DNA from: Nocardioides sp. IC4_145
GTDB taxonomy: Bacteria > Actinomycetota > Actinomycetes > Propionibacteriales > Nocardioidaceae
Direction of reading: 5' to 3'
Assembly: GCF_011250565.1 (NCBI RefSeq)
Contig: NZ_JAANMS010000003.1
Coordinates: 62,001 to 126,000 of the forward strand
DNA: 64,000 nt
Shown: in pieces, positions 17,213-27,612 of the stretch
How the letters are laid out: each line of letters starts with the position of its first letter
Numbering within the stretch: position 1 is the stretch's first letter
The notes under the pieces: model-generated
Told to the model about the DNA's origin: nothing
The model's input: the letters and a program-made list of their open reading frames with translations, nothing else
Database searches by the model: none
Program-made: the position numbers and the translations under genes

Positions 17213-19561
17213 TCAGGAGGTGACGCGGTAGGCGTCGAAGACGCCGGGGACGCCGCGGACGGCCTTGAGGACCTGGTCGAGGTGCTTGGCCTCGGCCATC
17301 TCGAAGGTGAAGCGGCTCTTGGCGACGCGGTCGCGGGTGGTCGACAGGTTGGCACTGAGGATGTTCACGTGGGCGTCGGAGAGCGCCATCGTGATGTCGG
17401 ACAGCAGGCGGGCCCGGTCGAGCGCCTCGACCTGGATGTTGACCAGGAACGACGAGGAGCCGGTCGGCGCCCACTCGACGTCGAGCACCTTCTCGGGCTG
17501 GGACTTCAGCGAGGCGGCGTTCGTGCAGTCCTGGCGGTGCACCGAGACTCCCCCGCCCTTGGTGACGAAGCCGAGGATGTCGTCGGGAGGCACGGGAGTG
17601 CAGCACTTCGCGAGCTTGACCCACACGTCGGGCGCGCCCTTGACGATGACGCCGGCGTCGCCGCCGGACGGTGCCACCTTCGAGCGGCCACGGCGGCCGG
17701 TGATGGTGACGGCCTCGGCGAGGTCCTCCTGCGCGGCCTCGCTCCCGCCGTGCTCCTCGATGACGCGCTTGACGACCGCCTGGGCCGACAGGTTGCCCTC
17801 GCCCACGGAGGCGTAGAGCGCGGAGACGTCCGCGATGTTGAAGTGCCGGGCGGCCAGCGTGAGCGACTCGTGCGACATCAGCCGCTTGAGGGGCAGCCCC
17901 TCCTTGCGCATGAGCTTGGCGATCTGCTCCTTGCCCTGCTCGATCGCCTCCTCGCGGCGCTCCTTGGAGAACCACTGGCGGATCTTGGAGCGGGCGCGCG
18001 GGGACCGCACGAAGGTCAGCCAGTCGCGCGAGGGGCCGGCGTTCTCGGACTTGGAGGTGAAGACCTCGACCACGTCGCCGTTCTCGAGGGTCGACTCGAG
18101 CGGCACGAGGCGCCCGTTGACGCGCGCCCCGATCGTGTGGTGCCCGACCTCGGTGTGCACGGCGTACGCGAAGTCGACCGGGGTCGAGCCGGCCGGCAGG
18201 GCGATGACGTCGCCGCGCGGGGTGAAGACGTAGGTCTCGGCGCGGTTGATCTCGAAGCGCAGGGACTCCAGGAACTCCCCCGGGTCCTCGACCTCGCTCT
18301 GCCAGTCCAGCAGCTGCCGGACCCAGGTCATGTCGTCGCCGTCGGCGAGCCGGTCGGTGTCGAGGCCGGCGCGGCCGTCCTCCTTGTACTTCCAGTGCGC
18401 GGCGACGCCGTACTCGGCACGGCGGTGCATCGCGAAGGTGCGGATCTGCACCTCGACCGGCTTGCCCGCCGGGCCGATGACCGTCGTGTGGAGCGACTGG
18501 TACATGTTGAACTTCGGCATCGCGACGTAGTCCTTGAACCGGCCGAGGACCGGGTTCCAGCGCGAGTGCAGCACGCCGAGGACGGAGTAGCAGTCGCGGT
18601 CCTCCTCCACGAGGATCCGGATGCCGACCAGGTCGTAGATGTCGGTGAACTCGCGGCCGCCGACGATCATCTTCTGGTAGATCGAGTAGTAGTGCTTCGG
18701 CCGGCCGGTGACGGTGGCCTTGACCTTCGCCTCGCGCAGGTCGTTCTCGACCTGGCTGATCACCTCGGCCAGGAACTGGTCGCGCGAGGGCGCCCGCTCG
18801 GCGACCATGCGGACGATCTCGTCGTAGATCTTGGGGTGCAGGGTCGCGAACGCGAGGTCCTCCAGCTCCCACTTCAGCGTGTTCATGCCGAGGCGGTGGG
18901 CCAGCGGCGCGTAGATGTCGAGGGTCTCGCGAGCCTTGCGCTCCTGGGTCTCCTGCTTGACGTAGCGCAGGGTCCGCATGTTGTGCAGCCGGTCGGCGAG
19001 CTTGATGACCAGCACGCGGATGTCGCGCGACATCGCCACGATCATCTTGCGGATGGTCTCGGCCTCGGCGGTGTCGCCGTAGACGACCTTGTCGAGCTTG
19101 GTCACGCCGTCGACGAGCTGAGCGACCTCGTCACCGAAGTCCTTGCGCAGCTGGTCGAGCGTGTACGGCGTGTCCTCGACCGTGTCGTGGAGCAGCGAGG
19201 CCACCAGCGTCGGCTCGGTCATGCCGATGCCGGCGAGGATGGTGGTGACCGCGAGCGGGTGCGTGATGTACGGGTCGCCGCTCTTGCGCATCTGCGTGCC
19301 GTGCATCTTCTCGGCGACGTCGTACGCGCGCTCGAGCAGGGCCAGGTCGGCCTTGGGGTGGTTGGCGCGCACTGAGCGGAAGAGCGGCTCGAGGACCGGG
19401 TTGGTCGGCTGGCTGCGCGTGCCCATCCGCGCCAGGCGCGCACGCATGCCGCGGGTGCTCGACGGCGGCGAGGTGGTGGACTCCGCCGGCGTCGGACGAG
19501 GCGGCCGTGGCCGGTCGGGCGCGCGCCCGCCGGTCTTGGCGGGCGTGCGGTCCTCGGTCAC
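17213..19561 (-). CDS. rel: Bifunctional (p)ppGpp synthetase/hydrolase Rel
   Basis: This 782-residue protein makes and degrades (p)ppGpp. It has an N-terminal HD hydrolase domain ([12 protein letters not shown] and LLHDTVEDT near residue 125), a synthetase domain ([19 protein letters not shown] and [13 protein letters not shown]), a TGS domain ([20 protein letters not shown]), a conserved-cysteine region ([10 protein letters not shown]) and a C-terminal ACT domain. The hydrolase motifs are intact, so it should be bifunctional. The first 50 residues are a Pro/Arg-rich, poorly conserved extension. The GTG at 19561 lies 7 nt after a TAGACT box, so a leaderless transcript is predicted, independent of the upstream apt gene 29 nt away. 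Confidence 0.97.
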   Translation of the reverse strand: MTEDRTPAKTGGRAPDRPRPPRPTPAESTTSPPSSTRGMRARLARMGTRSQPTNPVLEPLFRSVRANHPKADLALLERAYDVAEKMHGTQMRKSGDPYITHPLAVTTILAGIGMTEPTLVASLLHDTVEDTPYTLDQLRKDFGDEVAQLVDGVTKLDKVVYGDTAEAETIRKMIVAMSRDIRVLVIKLADRLHNMRTLRYVKQETQERKARETLDIYAPLAHRLGMNTLKWELEDLAFATLHPKIYDEIVRMVAERAPSRDQFLAEVISQVENDLREAKVKATVTGRPKHYYSIYQKMIVGGREFTDIYDLVGIRILVEEDRDCYSVLGVLHSRWNPVLGRFKDYVAMPKFNMYQSLHTTVIGPAGKPVEVQIRTFAMHRRAEYGVAAHWKYKEDGRAGLDTDRLADGDDMTWVRQLLDWQSEVEDPGEFLESLRFEINRAETYVFTPRGDVIALPAGSTPVDFAYAVHTEVGHHTIGARVNGRLVPLESTLENGDVVEVFTSKSENAGPSRDWLTFVRSPRARSKIRQWFSKERREEAIEQGKEQIAKLMRKEGLPLKRLMSHESLTLAARHFNIADVSALYASVGEGNLSAQAVVKRVIEEHGGSEAAQEDLAEAVTITGRRGRSKVAPSGGDAGVIVKGAPDVWVKLAKCCTPVPPDDILGFVTKGGGVSVHRQDCTNAASLKSQPEKVLDVEWAPTGSSSFLVNIQVEALDRARLLSDITMALSDAHVNILSANLSTTRDRVAKSRFTFEMAEAKHLDQVLKAVRGVPGVFDAYRVTS

Positions 19562-19568
19562 ACAATCC

Positions 19569-19574
19569 AGTCTA
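19569..19574 (-). promoter_or_regulatory. -10 element (TAGACT), leaderless rel promoter
   Basis: TAGACT on the minus strand ends 7 nt before the GTG at 19561 and lies in the short apt-rel gap, giving rel its own promoter with no room for a ribosome binding site. Confidence 0.55.
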
Positions 19575-19590
19575 GGCCGTCGCGGGACGG

Positions 19591-20130
19591 TCAGATGACC
19601 GCGATGCTGTGGACCGGCAGGTCGCCGACGACGTCCCGGCCGCCGAGGAAGCCGAGCTCCATCAGCACGGCCACCCCGACCGGTGTGGCGCCGCACGCCT
19701 CGACGAGCTCACGGGCCGCGCGCACCGTGCCGCCGGTGGCCAGCACGTCGTCGACGAGCAGCACCCGCTCCCCCGCGGACACGGCGTCGTGGTGCAGCTC
19801 GAGGGTCGCCTCGCCGTACTCCAGCGCGTAGGAGACCGCGTGCGCGCCGCGGGGCAGCTTGCCCGCCTTGCGCACCGGCACGAAGCCCGCACCGAGGGCG
19901 AGCGCCACCGGCGCGGCCAGGATGAACCCGCGGGCCTCCATGCCGACGACCTTGTCGACGACCGCGTTGCCGTCGGCGTCCCGTCCGGCCTCGGCGATCG
20001 CTTCGACCACGGCGCTCAGGCCCTGGTGGTCGGCGAGCAGCGGCGTGATGTCCTTGAAGACGACCCCTGGCTCCGGGAAGTCCGGGACGTCGACCACCAG
20101 GCGCTCGAGCGCCTCGCGGGCCGCGGCCAT
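19591..20130 (-). CDS. apt: Adenine phosphoribosyltransferase
   Basis: This 179-residue type I phosphoribosyltransferase converts adenine and PRPP to AMP in purine salvage. It has the [15 protein letters not shown] segment, the flexible loop with RKAGKLPRG, and the PRPP-binding motif [13 protein letters not shown]. It sits between secF and rel, a conserved order in actinobacteria. I chose the ATG at 20130 because the protein then has family length; a GTG at 20157 is a possible alternative, and neither has a good ribosome site. The secF stop lies 34 nt upstream. Confidence 0.94.
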   Translation of the reverse strand: MAAAREALERLVVDVPDFPEPGVVFKDITPLLADHQGLSAVVEAIAEAGRDADGNAVVDKVVGMEARGFILAAPVALALGAGFVPVRKAGKLPRGAHAVSYALEYGEATLELHHDAVSAGERVLLVDDVLATGGTVRAARELVEACGATPVGVAVLMELGFLGGRDVVGDLPVHSIAVI

Positions 20131-20164
20131 GCGCGGCCCGCGGTGCGGGGAGGTCACCGGCGGA

Positions 20165-21421
20165 CTACTTCTTGCCGCGCTTGGAACGCGTGACGCGCGA
20201 GGGCTGCTGCCGGCCGGCGGCACCGCTGGGGCGCACGTCGCCCTTGGCCTGGGGCACGACGCGGCCGCGGCCGCTCGCCTCGGGCTGCCGCTGGGGGGTG
20301 GTCGCCACCGGACGCTGCACCTCGGGGGTGTCGTCGTCGACCAGCTCCGGGTCCGCCTCGGGGTCCCAGGCCTGGTCGGCGACCGGGGCGTCGGACGTGA
20401 CGGCGGGGACCATGGCGTACCGGTCGGCCTGGGCGCGGGCCTTCGCCTTGGCGTGCCGCTCCTGGAGCTTGACGTCGGTCTCGGTCGACTTCAGGTGCAC
20501 CAGGACGCGCGGGGCGATGACCACCGAGGAGTAGACACCGGCCGCCATGCCGACGAACTGCGAGAGCGCCAGGTCCTGCAGGGAGCTCGCGCCGAGCTGG
20601 ATCGCGCTGACGTAGAGGATCGCGCCGATCGGGATCAGCGCGACGATGCCGGTGTTGATCGAGCGCACCAGGGTCTGGTTGACCGCGAGGTTCGCCGCGT
20701 CGGAGTAGGACTGGCCGGGCTGGAGGTACTCGTTGGTGTTCTCGCGGACCTTGTCGAAGACCACGACGGTGTCGTAGAGCGAGAAGCCGAGGATCGCGAG
20801 CAGGCCGGTCACCGCCGAGGGGGTCACGGGGAACCCGGAGAGCGCGTAGATGCCGACCGTGATCGCGATGTCGTGGGCGAGCGCGACCATCGCGGCGATC
20901 GACATCTTCCACTCGCGGAAGTAGATCCAGATGAAGATCATCGTCAGCGCGAGGAAGACCGCGACGCCGATGGCGGCGCGCTCGGCGACCTGCTGGCCCC
21001 AGCTCGCGCCGATCTCGTCCTGGGAGATGTCGTTGAGGGGGTCGTCGATCGCGACGGTGTCGGTGATGGCTGCGACGACCCGGTCGTTCTCCTCCGCGTC
21101 GAGGTCCTCGACCTGGATGAGCAGCGATTCGCCGGCGGTGGTGACGACGGGCGACTCGGCACCCTCGACCCCCGCGTCGGCCACGGCCTCGCGGAGCGCG
21201 TCGGCGTTGTCCTGCGTGGCCGCCGAGGCACCCACGGCGACGCGGTACTGCGTGCCGCCGGTGAACTCGATGCCGAAGTTGAGGCCCTTGACCACGATGA
21301 TGCCGATGGCGAGGCCCACGAACACCAGCGAGATGGCGTACCAGAGGGGCTTGCGACCGACGAAGTCGATCGACCGGCGGCCGTTGTAGAGCTCGTTGCC
21401 GAGCCGGGAGAACTTGCCCAT
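20165..21421 (-). CDS. secF: Protein-export membrane protein SecF
   Basis: This 418-residue partner of SecD uses the proton-motive force to help the Sec translocon release proteins outside the membrane. It has the N-terminal helix, the periplasmic GIEFTGGTQYRV (D5-like FTGG) motif, and the cluster of helices with LGFSLYDTVVVFDKVREN typical of the SecD/SecF family. The C-terminal 120 residues are a long charged, low-complexity cytoplasmic tail ending in basic residues, longer than in E. coli but usual for actinobacteria. The ATG at 21421 shares a base with the secD stop (TGATG), so translation is coupled. Confidence 0.95.
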   Translation of the reverse strand: MGKFSRLGNELYNGRRSIDFVGRKPLWYAISLVFVGLAIGIIVVKGLNFGIEFTGGTQYRVAVGASAATQDNADALREAVADAGVEGAESPVVTTAGESLLIQVEDLDAEENDRVVAAITDTVAIDDPLNDISQDEIGASWGQQVAERAAIGVAVFLALTMIFIWIYFREWKMSIAAMVALAHDIAITVGIYALSGFPVTPSAVTGLLAILGFSLYDTVVVFDKVRENTNEYLQPGQSYSDAANLAVNQTLVRSINTGIVALIPIGAILYVSAIQLGASSLQDLALSQFVGMAAGVYSSVVIAPRVLVHLKSTETDVKLQERHAKAKARAQADRYAMVPAVTSDAPVADQAWDPEADPELVDDDTPEVQRPVATTPQRQPEASGRGRVVPQAKGDVRPSGAAGRQQPSRVTRSKRGKK

Positions 21422-23250
21422 CAGGCGTTACCTCCAGCGGGGACCCGGTCCATGCCGAGCGTCTCGGGGCTGAGGCCGGACAGGCGGCCGCCGCCGTTGA
21501 AGAACTTGTACCGCGCGAGGTAGGACACCGCAGGCTTGGTGAACCAGAAGAGCACCGCGAGGTCGATCAGCGTGGACAGGCCGAGCGCGAAGCCGAAGCC
21601 CTTCACCGCGCCGGTCGCGAAGATGTACAGCACCGCGGCGGACAGCAGCGAGACGGTGTTCGCGGCGAGGCGGGTCACCTTCGCGCGCTTCCAGCCGGTC
21701 TCCACCGCGACCCGCATGGACTTGCCCTCGCGCATCTCGTCGCGGATGCGCTCGAAGAACAGGATGAAGGAGTCGGCGGTGACACCGACGGCGATGATCA
21801 GCCCGGCGATGCCAGGCAGGGTCAGCGTGAAGCCGGCCGTCTCGCTGAGAAGCAGCACCAACGCGTAGGTGATGAGCGCGGCGACCGCCAGCGAGCCGAG
21901 CACGACCACGCCGAGGCCGCGGTAGTAGACGAGGCAGTAGAGCATCACCAGGGCGAGGCCGAGGCCGCCGGCCCAGAGGCCCGCCGAGAGCTGGTCACCG
22001 GCGAGCGAGGGGCCGATCGTCTCGGACGACACGTCGTCCTGGAACGCGATCGGCAGCGCGCCGAACTTCAGGCTGGTCGCGAGGCTCTGCGCGGAGGCCT
22101 CGGTGAAGTTGCCCTCGATCTGCGCCTGGCCGTTGGTGATCAGGCCGTTCATCGTCGGAGCGGAAAGCACCTCACCGTCGAGCACGACCGCGAACTGCCC
22201 GCCGTTGTTCACGAGCTTGCGGGAGATGTCGGCGAAGGTCTTCGTGCCGGCGCCGTTGAACTCCAGCGCGACGACCCACTGCACCTGCTGCTGCGGGATC
22301 TGGGCCGAGGCGTCGGTGAGCTGCGTGCCCTCGATCGCCGAGGGCGACAGCAGGTACTTCACGACCGTGCCGTCCTCGAACGTCTCGCAGGAGACCAGCG
22401 GCTTGTCCGGGTTGTCCTCCACCGGCGGCATGGTGCCGTCCGCCGGGCAGGTGAACTCGTTGTACGCCTTGATGGCCGCCTCGTTCGGCGCGTCGACCCA
22501 GGTCAGCGGGTCGGTGGCGTTCTTGCCGCCGTCCGGGGCGGGAACCATCGAGGGGCTCGGCGACCCGGACGGGTCCTCGGTGCCCTCGTCGGTGCCGTTC
22601 TCGGCGCCGTCGCCGGTGTCCTCGGAGGGCTCGGCGCTCGGGCTGGCGGTCGCGTCCGCCGTGGCCAGGCTCTTCGTGGCGAAGCCGACCGGCGGGCGGT
22701 TGTTGCTGCCCTGTTGGTCGCCCTCGCCCCCGTTGCCGCCGTTGTTGCCGCGGTTGTTGCCGCCGTCGCCGCCCTGGTCACCGCCGGTGCCGGGATCGAT
22801 CTGCACCGCGGAACCGTCGGGCAGGCCGCCGGTTGCGCCGGGGTCGAGCGCGGGGCCCTGGCCGCCGCCGGCCGCACAGGGACCGGGGTTGATCTCCGAG
22901 CACGCCACCAGGCGGAACCGCAGCTGCGCCTGGCGCTTGACGGTCTCGAGGAGGTCGCGCCGGGAGCTGCCGGGGATCTCCACGACGATGATGTTGCTGC
23001 CCTCGGTGACCACGTCGGCCTCCGCGACACCGGAACCGTTCACCCGGTCGTCGATGATCTGGCGGGCCTGCTCGAGGCTGTCATCGGCCGGGTCGTCGTC
23101 GGAGGCCACGAGCGTGATGCGCGTGCCGCCCTGGAGGTCGAGGCCCAGCGCGGGCTTCCAGGTGCCGGCCAGGACCACGAGCCCGTAGAGCAGCGCCATG
23201 CCGAGGAAGAACACCACGAGGGTGCGTCCGGGGCGGGGCTTGCGTGCCAT
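21421..23250 (-). CDS. secD: Protein translocase subunit SecD with a long low-complexity insertion
   Basis: This 609-residue protein forms the SecDF complex. It has helix 1 (LVVFFLGMALLYGLVVLAG), the LGLDLQGGTRITL motif, and C-terminal helices with ITVGVTADSFILFFERIRDEM-type sequence (here VGVTADSFILFFERI). Residues 122-250 of the first periplasmic domain are an inserted stretch of Gly/Asn/Gln then Ser/Pro/Glu/Asp, with no fold expected. Such inserts occur in actinobacterial SecD, but this one is long. The ATG at 23250 is 1 nt after the yajC stop. It belongs to the yajC-secD-secF-apt unit. Confidence 0.95.
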   Translation of the reverse strand: MARKPRPGRTLVVFFLGMALLYGLVVLAGTWKPALGLDLQGGTRITLVASDDDPADDSLEQARQIIDDRVNGSGVAEADVVTEGSNIIVVEIPGSSRRDLLETVKRQAQLRFRLVACSEINPGPCAAGGGQGPALDPGATGGLPDGSAVQIDPGTGGDQGGDGGNNRGNNGGNGGEGDQQGSNNRPPVGFATKSLATADATASPSAEPSEDTGDGAENGTDEGTEDPSGSPSPSMVPAPDGGKNATDPLTWVDAPNEAAIKAYNEFTCPADGTMPPVEDNPDKPLVSCETFEDGTVVKYLLSPSAIEGTQLTDASAQIPQQQVQWVVALEFNGAGTKTFADISRKLVNNGGQFAVVLDGEVLSAPTMNGLITNGQAQIEGNFTEASAQSLATSLKFGALPIAFQDDVSSETIGPSLAGDQLSAGLWAGGLGLALVMLYCLVYYRGLGVVVLGSLAVAALITYALVLLLSETAGFTLTLPGIAGLIIAVGVTADSFILFFERIRDEMREGKSMRVAVETGWKRAKVTRLAANTVSLLSAAVLYIFATGAVKGFGFALGLSTLIDLAVLFWFTKPAVSYLARYKFFNGGGRLSGLSPETLGMDRVPAGGNA

Positions 23251-23251
23251 G

Positions 23252-23542
23252 TCAGATCTCCTCCGGCCCGCCGGCTGCGGCGGGCCCTGGCTGTGCGACG
23301 GTGCCGATCGCGCCGCGAGCGACGGTCACGACGACCCCCTCGGCGATCTCGACACGTGCGGTGTCGTCGGTGAGCTCGCGCACCGTGCCGAGGAAGCCCG
23401 AGGTCAGGACGACCTCGTCACCCACCCCCAACGACGACTGCATGCGGACGAGTTCCTTCTGGCGCCGGGAAGCCGGCCTGATGATCAGGAGCCAGAAGAG
23501 GAGGGCGATGCCGACCAGCGGCAACAGGGAGGCGAGCTCCAC
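23252..23542 (-). CDS. yajC: Preprotein translocase subunit YajC
   Basis: This 96-residue protein has one N-terminal membrane helix (LLPLVGIALLFWLLIIRPA) followed by the cytoplasmic YajC domain (RRQKELVRMQSSLGVGDEVV and TSGFLGTV). It accompanies SecDF. The GTG at 23542 is chosen because GAGAGG lies upstream and because the longer frame adds a sequence unlike any YajC. It is the first gene of the sec unit and has its own promoter in the 119-nt gap after ruvB. Confidence 0.93.
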   Translation of the reverse strand: MELASLLPLVGIALLFWLLIIRPASRRQKELVRMQSSLGVGDEVVLTSGFLGTVRELTDDTARVEIAEGVVVTVARGAIGTVAQPGPAAAGGPEEI

Positions 23543-23610
23543 GGACGAACCTCTCGAGCGGTGACGGGGAGGCCGCTCACCCGGGCGAGTCCCGGGGCGG
23601 CCGACGGGCA

Positions 23611-23616
23611 AGCATA
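23611..23616 (-). promoter_or_regulatory. -10 element (TATGCT) for yajC-secDF-apt
   Basis: TATGCT on the minus strand, inside the context GGTATGCTTG, lies 68 nt before the yajC GTG, predicting a leader of about 60 nt. The flanking CGGGC...GCCCG repeat may serve as the ruvB terminator. Confidence 0.45.
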
Positions 23617-23661
23617 CCTACGGGCTTCCCCGCCCGGACGAATCCCAGGAGACGCGGCCCG

Positions 23662-24747
<1,086 letters not shown>

Positions 24748-24752
24748 GGCGA

Positions 24753-25349
24753 TCAGGCCTTGCTGAGCGTGCGGAGGGCTGCGCGGAGCAGCGTCGCGAC
24801 GTCGGGAGCGCCACCGGCTTCGGGCGCCACGGCGTCGATCGCCTTCTCGGCGTCCTTCGCGGACCAGCCGAGCCCGACGAGACCCTGGTGCACCTGCTCG
24901 CGCCACGGCTCGCTCCCGGCAGGGGCGGGCACGGTGGTGGTTCCGGTCGGCGGGCCGATTCGGTCCTTGAGCTCGAGGATGATCCGCTGCGCGCCCTTCT
25001 GGCCGATGCCGGGCACGCGGGTCAGCGTCTTGACGTCGTCGCTGCTGATGGCGCGGCGCACGTCGTCGGGGCTCAGCACCGCCACCATCGCCTGGGCGAC
25101 CTTGGGGCCGACGCCGGAGGCGGTCTGCACGAGCTCGAAGACGCTCTTCTCGTCCTCGTCGGCGAAGCCGTAGAGGGTCATCGAGTCCTCACGCACCACC
25201 ATGCTCGTGGCCAGCGTGGCGCTCTGCCCGGTGCGCAGGCCGGCGATGGTGCCCGGCGTGCACATCAGCTCGAGGCCGACGCCGCCGACCTCGAGGACGG
25301 CGCTGGTGAGCGAGACCCCGGCGACCTGGCCGCGGACGAAGGCGATCAA
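24753..25349 (-). CDS. ruvA: Holliday-junction binding protein RuvA
   Basis: This 198-residue protein binds four-way junctions and loads RuvB. It has the N-terminal OB domain ([12 protein letters not shown]), helix-hairpin-helix motifs ([16 protein letters not shown] and [16 protein letters not shown]) and the C-terminal RuvB-contact domain. The start is a TTG at 25349 preceded by GAGGAG and overlapping the ruvC stop (TTGA). TTG starts are rare, but this is where the conserved protein begins. Confidence 0.96.
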   Translation of the reverse strand: MIAFVRGQVAGVSLTSAVLEVGGVGLELMCTPGTIAGLRTGQSATLATSMVVREDSMTLYGFADEDEKSVFELVQTASGVGPKVAQAMVAVLSPDDVRRAISSDDVKTLTRVPGIGQKGAQRIILELKDRIGPPTGTTTVPAPAGSEPWREQVHQGLVGLGWSAKDAEKAIDAVAPEAGGAPDVATLLRAALRTLSKA

Positions 25350-25873
25350 CGTCTGCTCCTCGTGGTTGCTGCCGCCAGCGCGGCGTCGATGCGGGCTTGG
25401 GCTCCCCCGCGCCAGATGTGGGTGATCGCGAGCGCCAGGGCGTCGGCGGCGTCGGCCGGCTTCGGCATGGCGTCCAGGCGCAGGATGCGGGTGACCATCG
25501 CGCCGACCTGCGCCTTGTCGGCCCGGCCGTTGCCGGAGACCGCCGCCTTGACCTCGCTCGGCGTGTGCAGCGCGATCGGCAGCCCACGGCGGGCGGCGCA
25601 GACCATCGCGATCCCGCTGGCCTGCGCGGTGCCCATGACCGTGCTGACGTCGGAGCGGGCGAAGACCCGCTCGACCGCGACCGCGTCGGGCCGGTGCTCG
25701 TCGAGCCAGGCGTCGACGCCCTTCTCGATGGTCACCAGCCGCTCCGCGACCGGCCGGTCGGCGCTGGTCCGCAGCACGTTCACGTCGACCAGGGTGAGCG
25801 GTCGACCGACCGAGCCGTCGACCACGCCCATCCCGCAGCGGGTCAGGCCGGGATCGATCCCGAGCACGCGCAT
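25346..25873 (-). CDS. ruvC: Holliday-junction endonuclease RuvC
   Basis: This 175-residue RNase H-fold nuclease cuts Holliday junctions symmetrically. It starts [14 protein letters not shown] with catalytic Asp7, has the VERVF glutamate and the C-terminal [11 protein letters not shown] acidic motif. GGAAGG precedes the ATG at 25873. A LexA box lies between the start codon and the -10 element, so ruvC, ruvA and ruvB should be induced by DNA damage, as in mycobacteria. Confidence 0.96.
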   Translation of the reverse strand: MRVLGIDPGLTRCGMGVVDGSVGRPLTLVDVNVLRTSADRPVAERLVTIEKGVDAWLDEHRPDAVAVERVFARSDVSTVMGTAQASGIAMVCAARRGLPIALHTPSEVKAAVSGNGRADKAQVGAMVTRILRLDAMPKPADAADALALAITHIWRGGAQARIDAALAAATTRSRR

Positions 25874-25886
25874 GGCCAGCCTTCCG

Positions 25887-25902
25887 TCGAACGTCTGTTC
25901 GG
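25887..25902 (-). promoter_or_regulatory. LexA (SOS) box before ruvC
   Basis: TCGAACGTCTGTTCGG matches the mycobacterial SOS consensus TCGAAC-N4-GTTCGA at 11 of the 12 fixed positions. It overlaps the predicted transcription start, 14 nt upstream of the ruvC ATG. Confidence 0.8.
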
Positions 25903-25907
25903 GAGGA

Positions 25908-25913
25908 ACGCTA
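25908..25913 (-). promoter_or_regulatory. -10 element (TAGCGT) for ruvCAB
   Basis: TAGCGT on the minus strand lies 5 nt upstream of the LexA box, so transcription would start inside the operator and LexA binding would block it. Confidence 0.5.
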
Positions 25914-25972
25914 GCCGCCGGGCCCGACGTACGCCGTCACGACACGCCCGCGGCGTACCGGCTCGGTCGCGG

Positions 25973-26749
25973 TCAGGCGTCCGCGGCCTCGAGCTCGGCC
26001 ATCACGTCGGCCGGGACGTCGACGTTGCTGAAGACGTCCTGCACGTCGTCGAGGTCCTCGAGGGCGTCGATGAGCTTGAAGACCTTGCCCGCGGCGGTCG
26101 CGTCGACGGGGATGTCCATCGTCGCGACGAACTGGACGTCGGCGGAGTCGTAGTCGATGCCGGCGGCCTGGAGCGCGGTGCGGACGGCGACGAGGTCGGT
26201 GGCCTCGGAGATGACCTGGAACTGGTCACCGAGGTCGTTGACCTCCTCGGCACCGGCGTCGAGGGTGGCCTCGAGGACGTCGTCCTCGGAGACCTCCTTG
26301 CCGCCCTCCTGCGCCTTGGCGACCAGCACGACGCCCTTGCGGTTGAAGAGCCGGGAGACCGAGCCGGGGTCGGCCATGGTGCCGCCGTTGCGGGTGACCG
26401 CGGTGCGGACCTCCATCGCGGCACGGTTCTTGTTGTCGGTGAGGCACTCGACCAGGAGGCCGACGCCGGACGCGCCGTAGACCTCGTAGGTGATCGTCGT
26501 GTAGTCCGCGCCGCCGGTCTCGGCACCGGAGCCGCGCTTGACCGCGCGGTCGATGTTGTCGTTGGGGACCGAGGACTTCTTGGCCTTCTGGATCGCGTCG
26601 TACAGCGTCGGGTTGCCCGAGGGGTCGCCGCCGCCCATGCGGGCCGCGACCTCGACGTTCTTGATCAGCTTGGCGAACATCTTGCCGCGCTTGGCGTCGA
26701 TGGCGGCCTTCTTGTGCTTCGTGGTCGCCCACTTGGAGTGGCCAGACAT
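25973..26749 (-). CDS. yebC: YebC/PmpR-family protein (DUF28, TACO1-like)
   Basis: This 258-residue protein begins [20 protein letters not shown], the hallmark of the YebC family, and keeps the [19 protein letters not shown] and [15 protein letters not shown] segments. Members have been described as transcription regulators, and more recent work links them to translation of polyproline stretches. It lies 99 nt upstream of ruvC, as in many bacteria. GAGGGA precedes the ATG at 26749. It has its own promoter, so it need not share the SOS control of ruvCAB. Confidence 0.95.
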   Translation of the reverse strand: MSGHSKWATTKHKKAAIDAKRGKMFAKLIKNVEVAARMGGGDPSGNPTLYDAIQKAKKSSVPNDNIDRAVKRGSGAETGGADYTTITYEVYGASGVGLLVECLTDNKNRAAMEVRTAVTRNGGTMADPGSVSRLFNRKGVVLVAKAQEGGKEVSEDDVLEATLDAGAEEVNDLGDQFQVISEATDLVAVRTALQAAGIDYDSADVQFVATMDIPVDATAAGKVFKLIDALEDLDDVQDVFSNVDVPADVMAELEAADA

Positions 26750-26776
26750 GCGTCCCTCTTCCCGCGCCGGTCATGT

Positions 26777-26800
26777 GCTGGTGCGGTCCCCCGCACCAGC
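26777..26800. terminator. Hairpin at the pdxT end / yebC 5' end
   Basis: GCTGGTGCGG pairs perfectly with CCGCACCAGC around a 4-nt loop. It lies 41 nt past the pdxT stop but also at the predicted first nucleotides of the yebC transcript, so it may act as a pdxT terminator, a 5' stabiliser of yebC mRNA, or both. Confidence 0.6.
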
Positions 26801-26805
26801 CGTCG

Positions 26806-26811
26806 ATCCTA
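26806..26811 (-). promoter_or_regulatory. -10 element (TAGGAT) for yebC
   Basis: TAGGAT on the minus strand predicts a transcript start near 26799 and a leader of about 50 nt beginning with a stable hairpin. Confidence 0.5.
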
Positions 26812-26840
26812 GCGGCGCCCGGGCCGATCGGCCGACGAGG

Positions 26841-27428
26841 TCAACGCACCGGCCCGCGCACCAGGTCGACGAAGAGACGGTGCACCCGACCGTCGCCGCC
26901 CACCTCCGGGTGGAAGCTCGTGGCGAGCAGGTGGCCCTGGCGCACGGCGACGGGATGGCCGGCCGCCTCGGCGAGCACCTCGACCCCGGGCCCGACCTCC
27001 TCGACCCACGGCGCGCGGATGAACACCGCGTGCACCGGTTCGTCGATCCCGGTCACCGGCAGGTCGGTCTCGAACGAGTCGACCTGCCGCCCGAACGCGT
27101 TGCGCCGCACCGTCACGTCGAGCCCGCCGACCGTCTCCTGGCCCGCCGCGCCGTCGCGCACCCGGTCGGCGAGCAGGATCATCCCCGCGCACGTGCCGAA
27201 GGCGGGCATGCCGCCGGTGATCCGCTTCCTCAGTGGGTCCAGGAGGCCGAAGGTGCGCAGCAGCTTGGCCATCGTCGTCGACTCACCGCCGGGCAGGACG
27301 ATCCCGTCGACCTCGGCGAGCTCGCTCTCGCGGCGGACCGTGACCGCGTCGACACCGAGGTCGGTCAGGGTGCGAACGTGCTCGCGGACGTCTCCCTGCA
27401 GGGCGAGGACGCCGATGGTGGGTGGCAC
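26841..27428 (-). CDS. pdxT: Pyridoxal 5'-phosphate synthase glutaminase subunit PdxT
   Basis: This 195-residue class I glutamine amidotransferase delivers ammonia to PdxS for vitamin B6 synthesis. The catalytic triad is Cys80 in FGTCAGMIL, and His173 and Glu175 in FHPEV. The [13 protein letters not shown] motif is present. The GTG at 27428 is preferred because it gives the standard N-terminus and lies 7 nt after TATCGT, consistent with a leaderless message. It is separated from pdxS by a metallophosphoesterase gene and a repeat-rich 234-nt gap, rather than adjacent as in many genomes. Confidence 0.95.
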   Translation of the reverse strand: MPPTIGVLALQGDVREHVRTLTDLGVDAVTVRRESELAEVDGIVLPGGESTTMAKLLRTFGLLDPLRKRITGGMPAFGTCAGMILLADRVRDGAAGQETVGGLDVTVRRNAFGRQVDSFETDLPVTGIDEPVHAVFIRAPWVEEVGPGVEVLAEAAGHPVAVRQGHLLATSFHPEVGGDGRVHRLFVDLVRGPVR

Positions 27429-27435
27429 GGGCTGG

Positions 27436-27441
27436 ACGATA
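27436..27441 (-). promoter_or_regulatory. -10 element (TATCGT), leaderless pdxT promoter
   Basis: TATCGT on the minus strand ends 7 nt before the pdxT GTG. Confidence 0.45.
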
Positions 27442-27511
27442 GGCGCCGGGCCTGCTCTCCGCGCATCCGCGTCGCCGCGGTGCGGCCGCCGCCTGCGGAG
27501 CCGCCTGCGAT

Positions 27512-27560
27512 GGGTCGTGTGCTCCAGGTCGCGGGCCAGCGCGTCCTCCGGCACACGACC
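27512..27560. repeat. 49-nt stem-loop element, copy A
   Basis: A 49-nt sequence opening with GGGTCGTGTGCTCCAG and closing with GGCACACGACC, so its ends pair as a stem of about 10 bp. A second copy of identical length lies at 38424-38472, matching at the first 16 and last 10 or more bases with a diverged middle. It is placed downstream of the minus-strand metallophosphoesterase gene. Confidence 0.75.
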
Positions 27561-27612
27561 CCGCGCACAGCGGCCGGCCCGGCGCGGGGGCGGGGGCGGG
27601 GGCTTCGAGACA

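Noticed and set aside
20131..20157. GTG start for apt at 20157
   Set aside because: Possible, but it adds 9 residues without a clear ribosome site; the ATG at 20130 already gives a normal-length protein. Kept only as an alternative.
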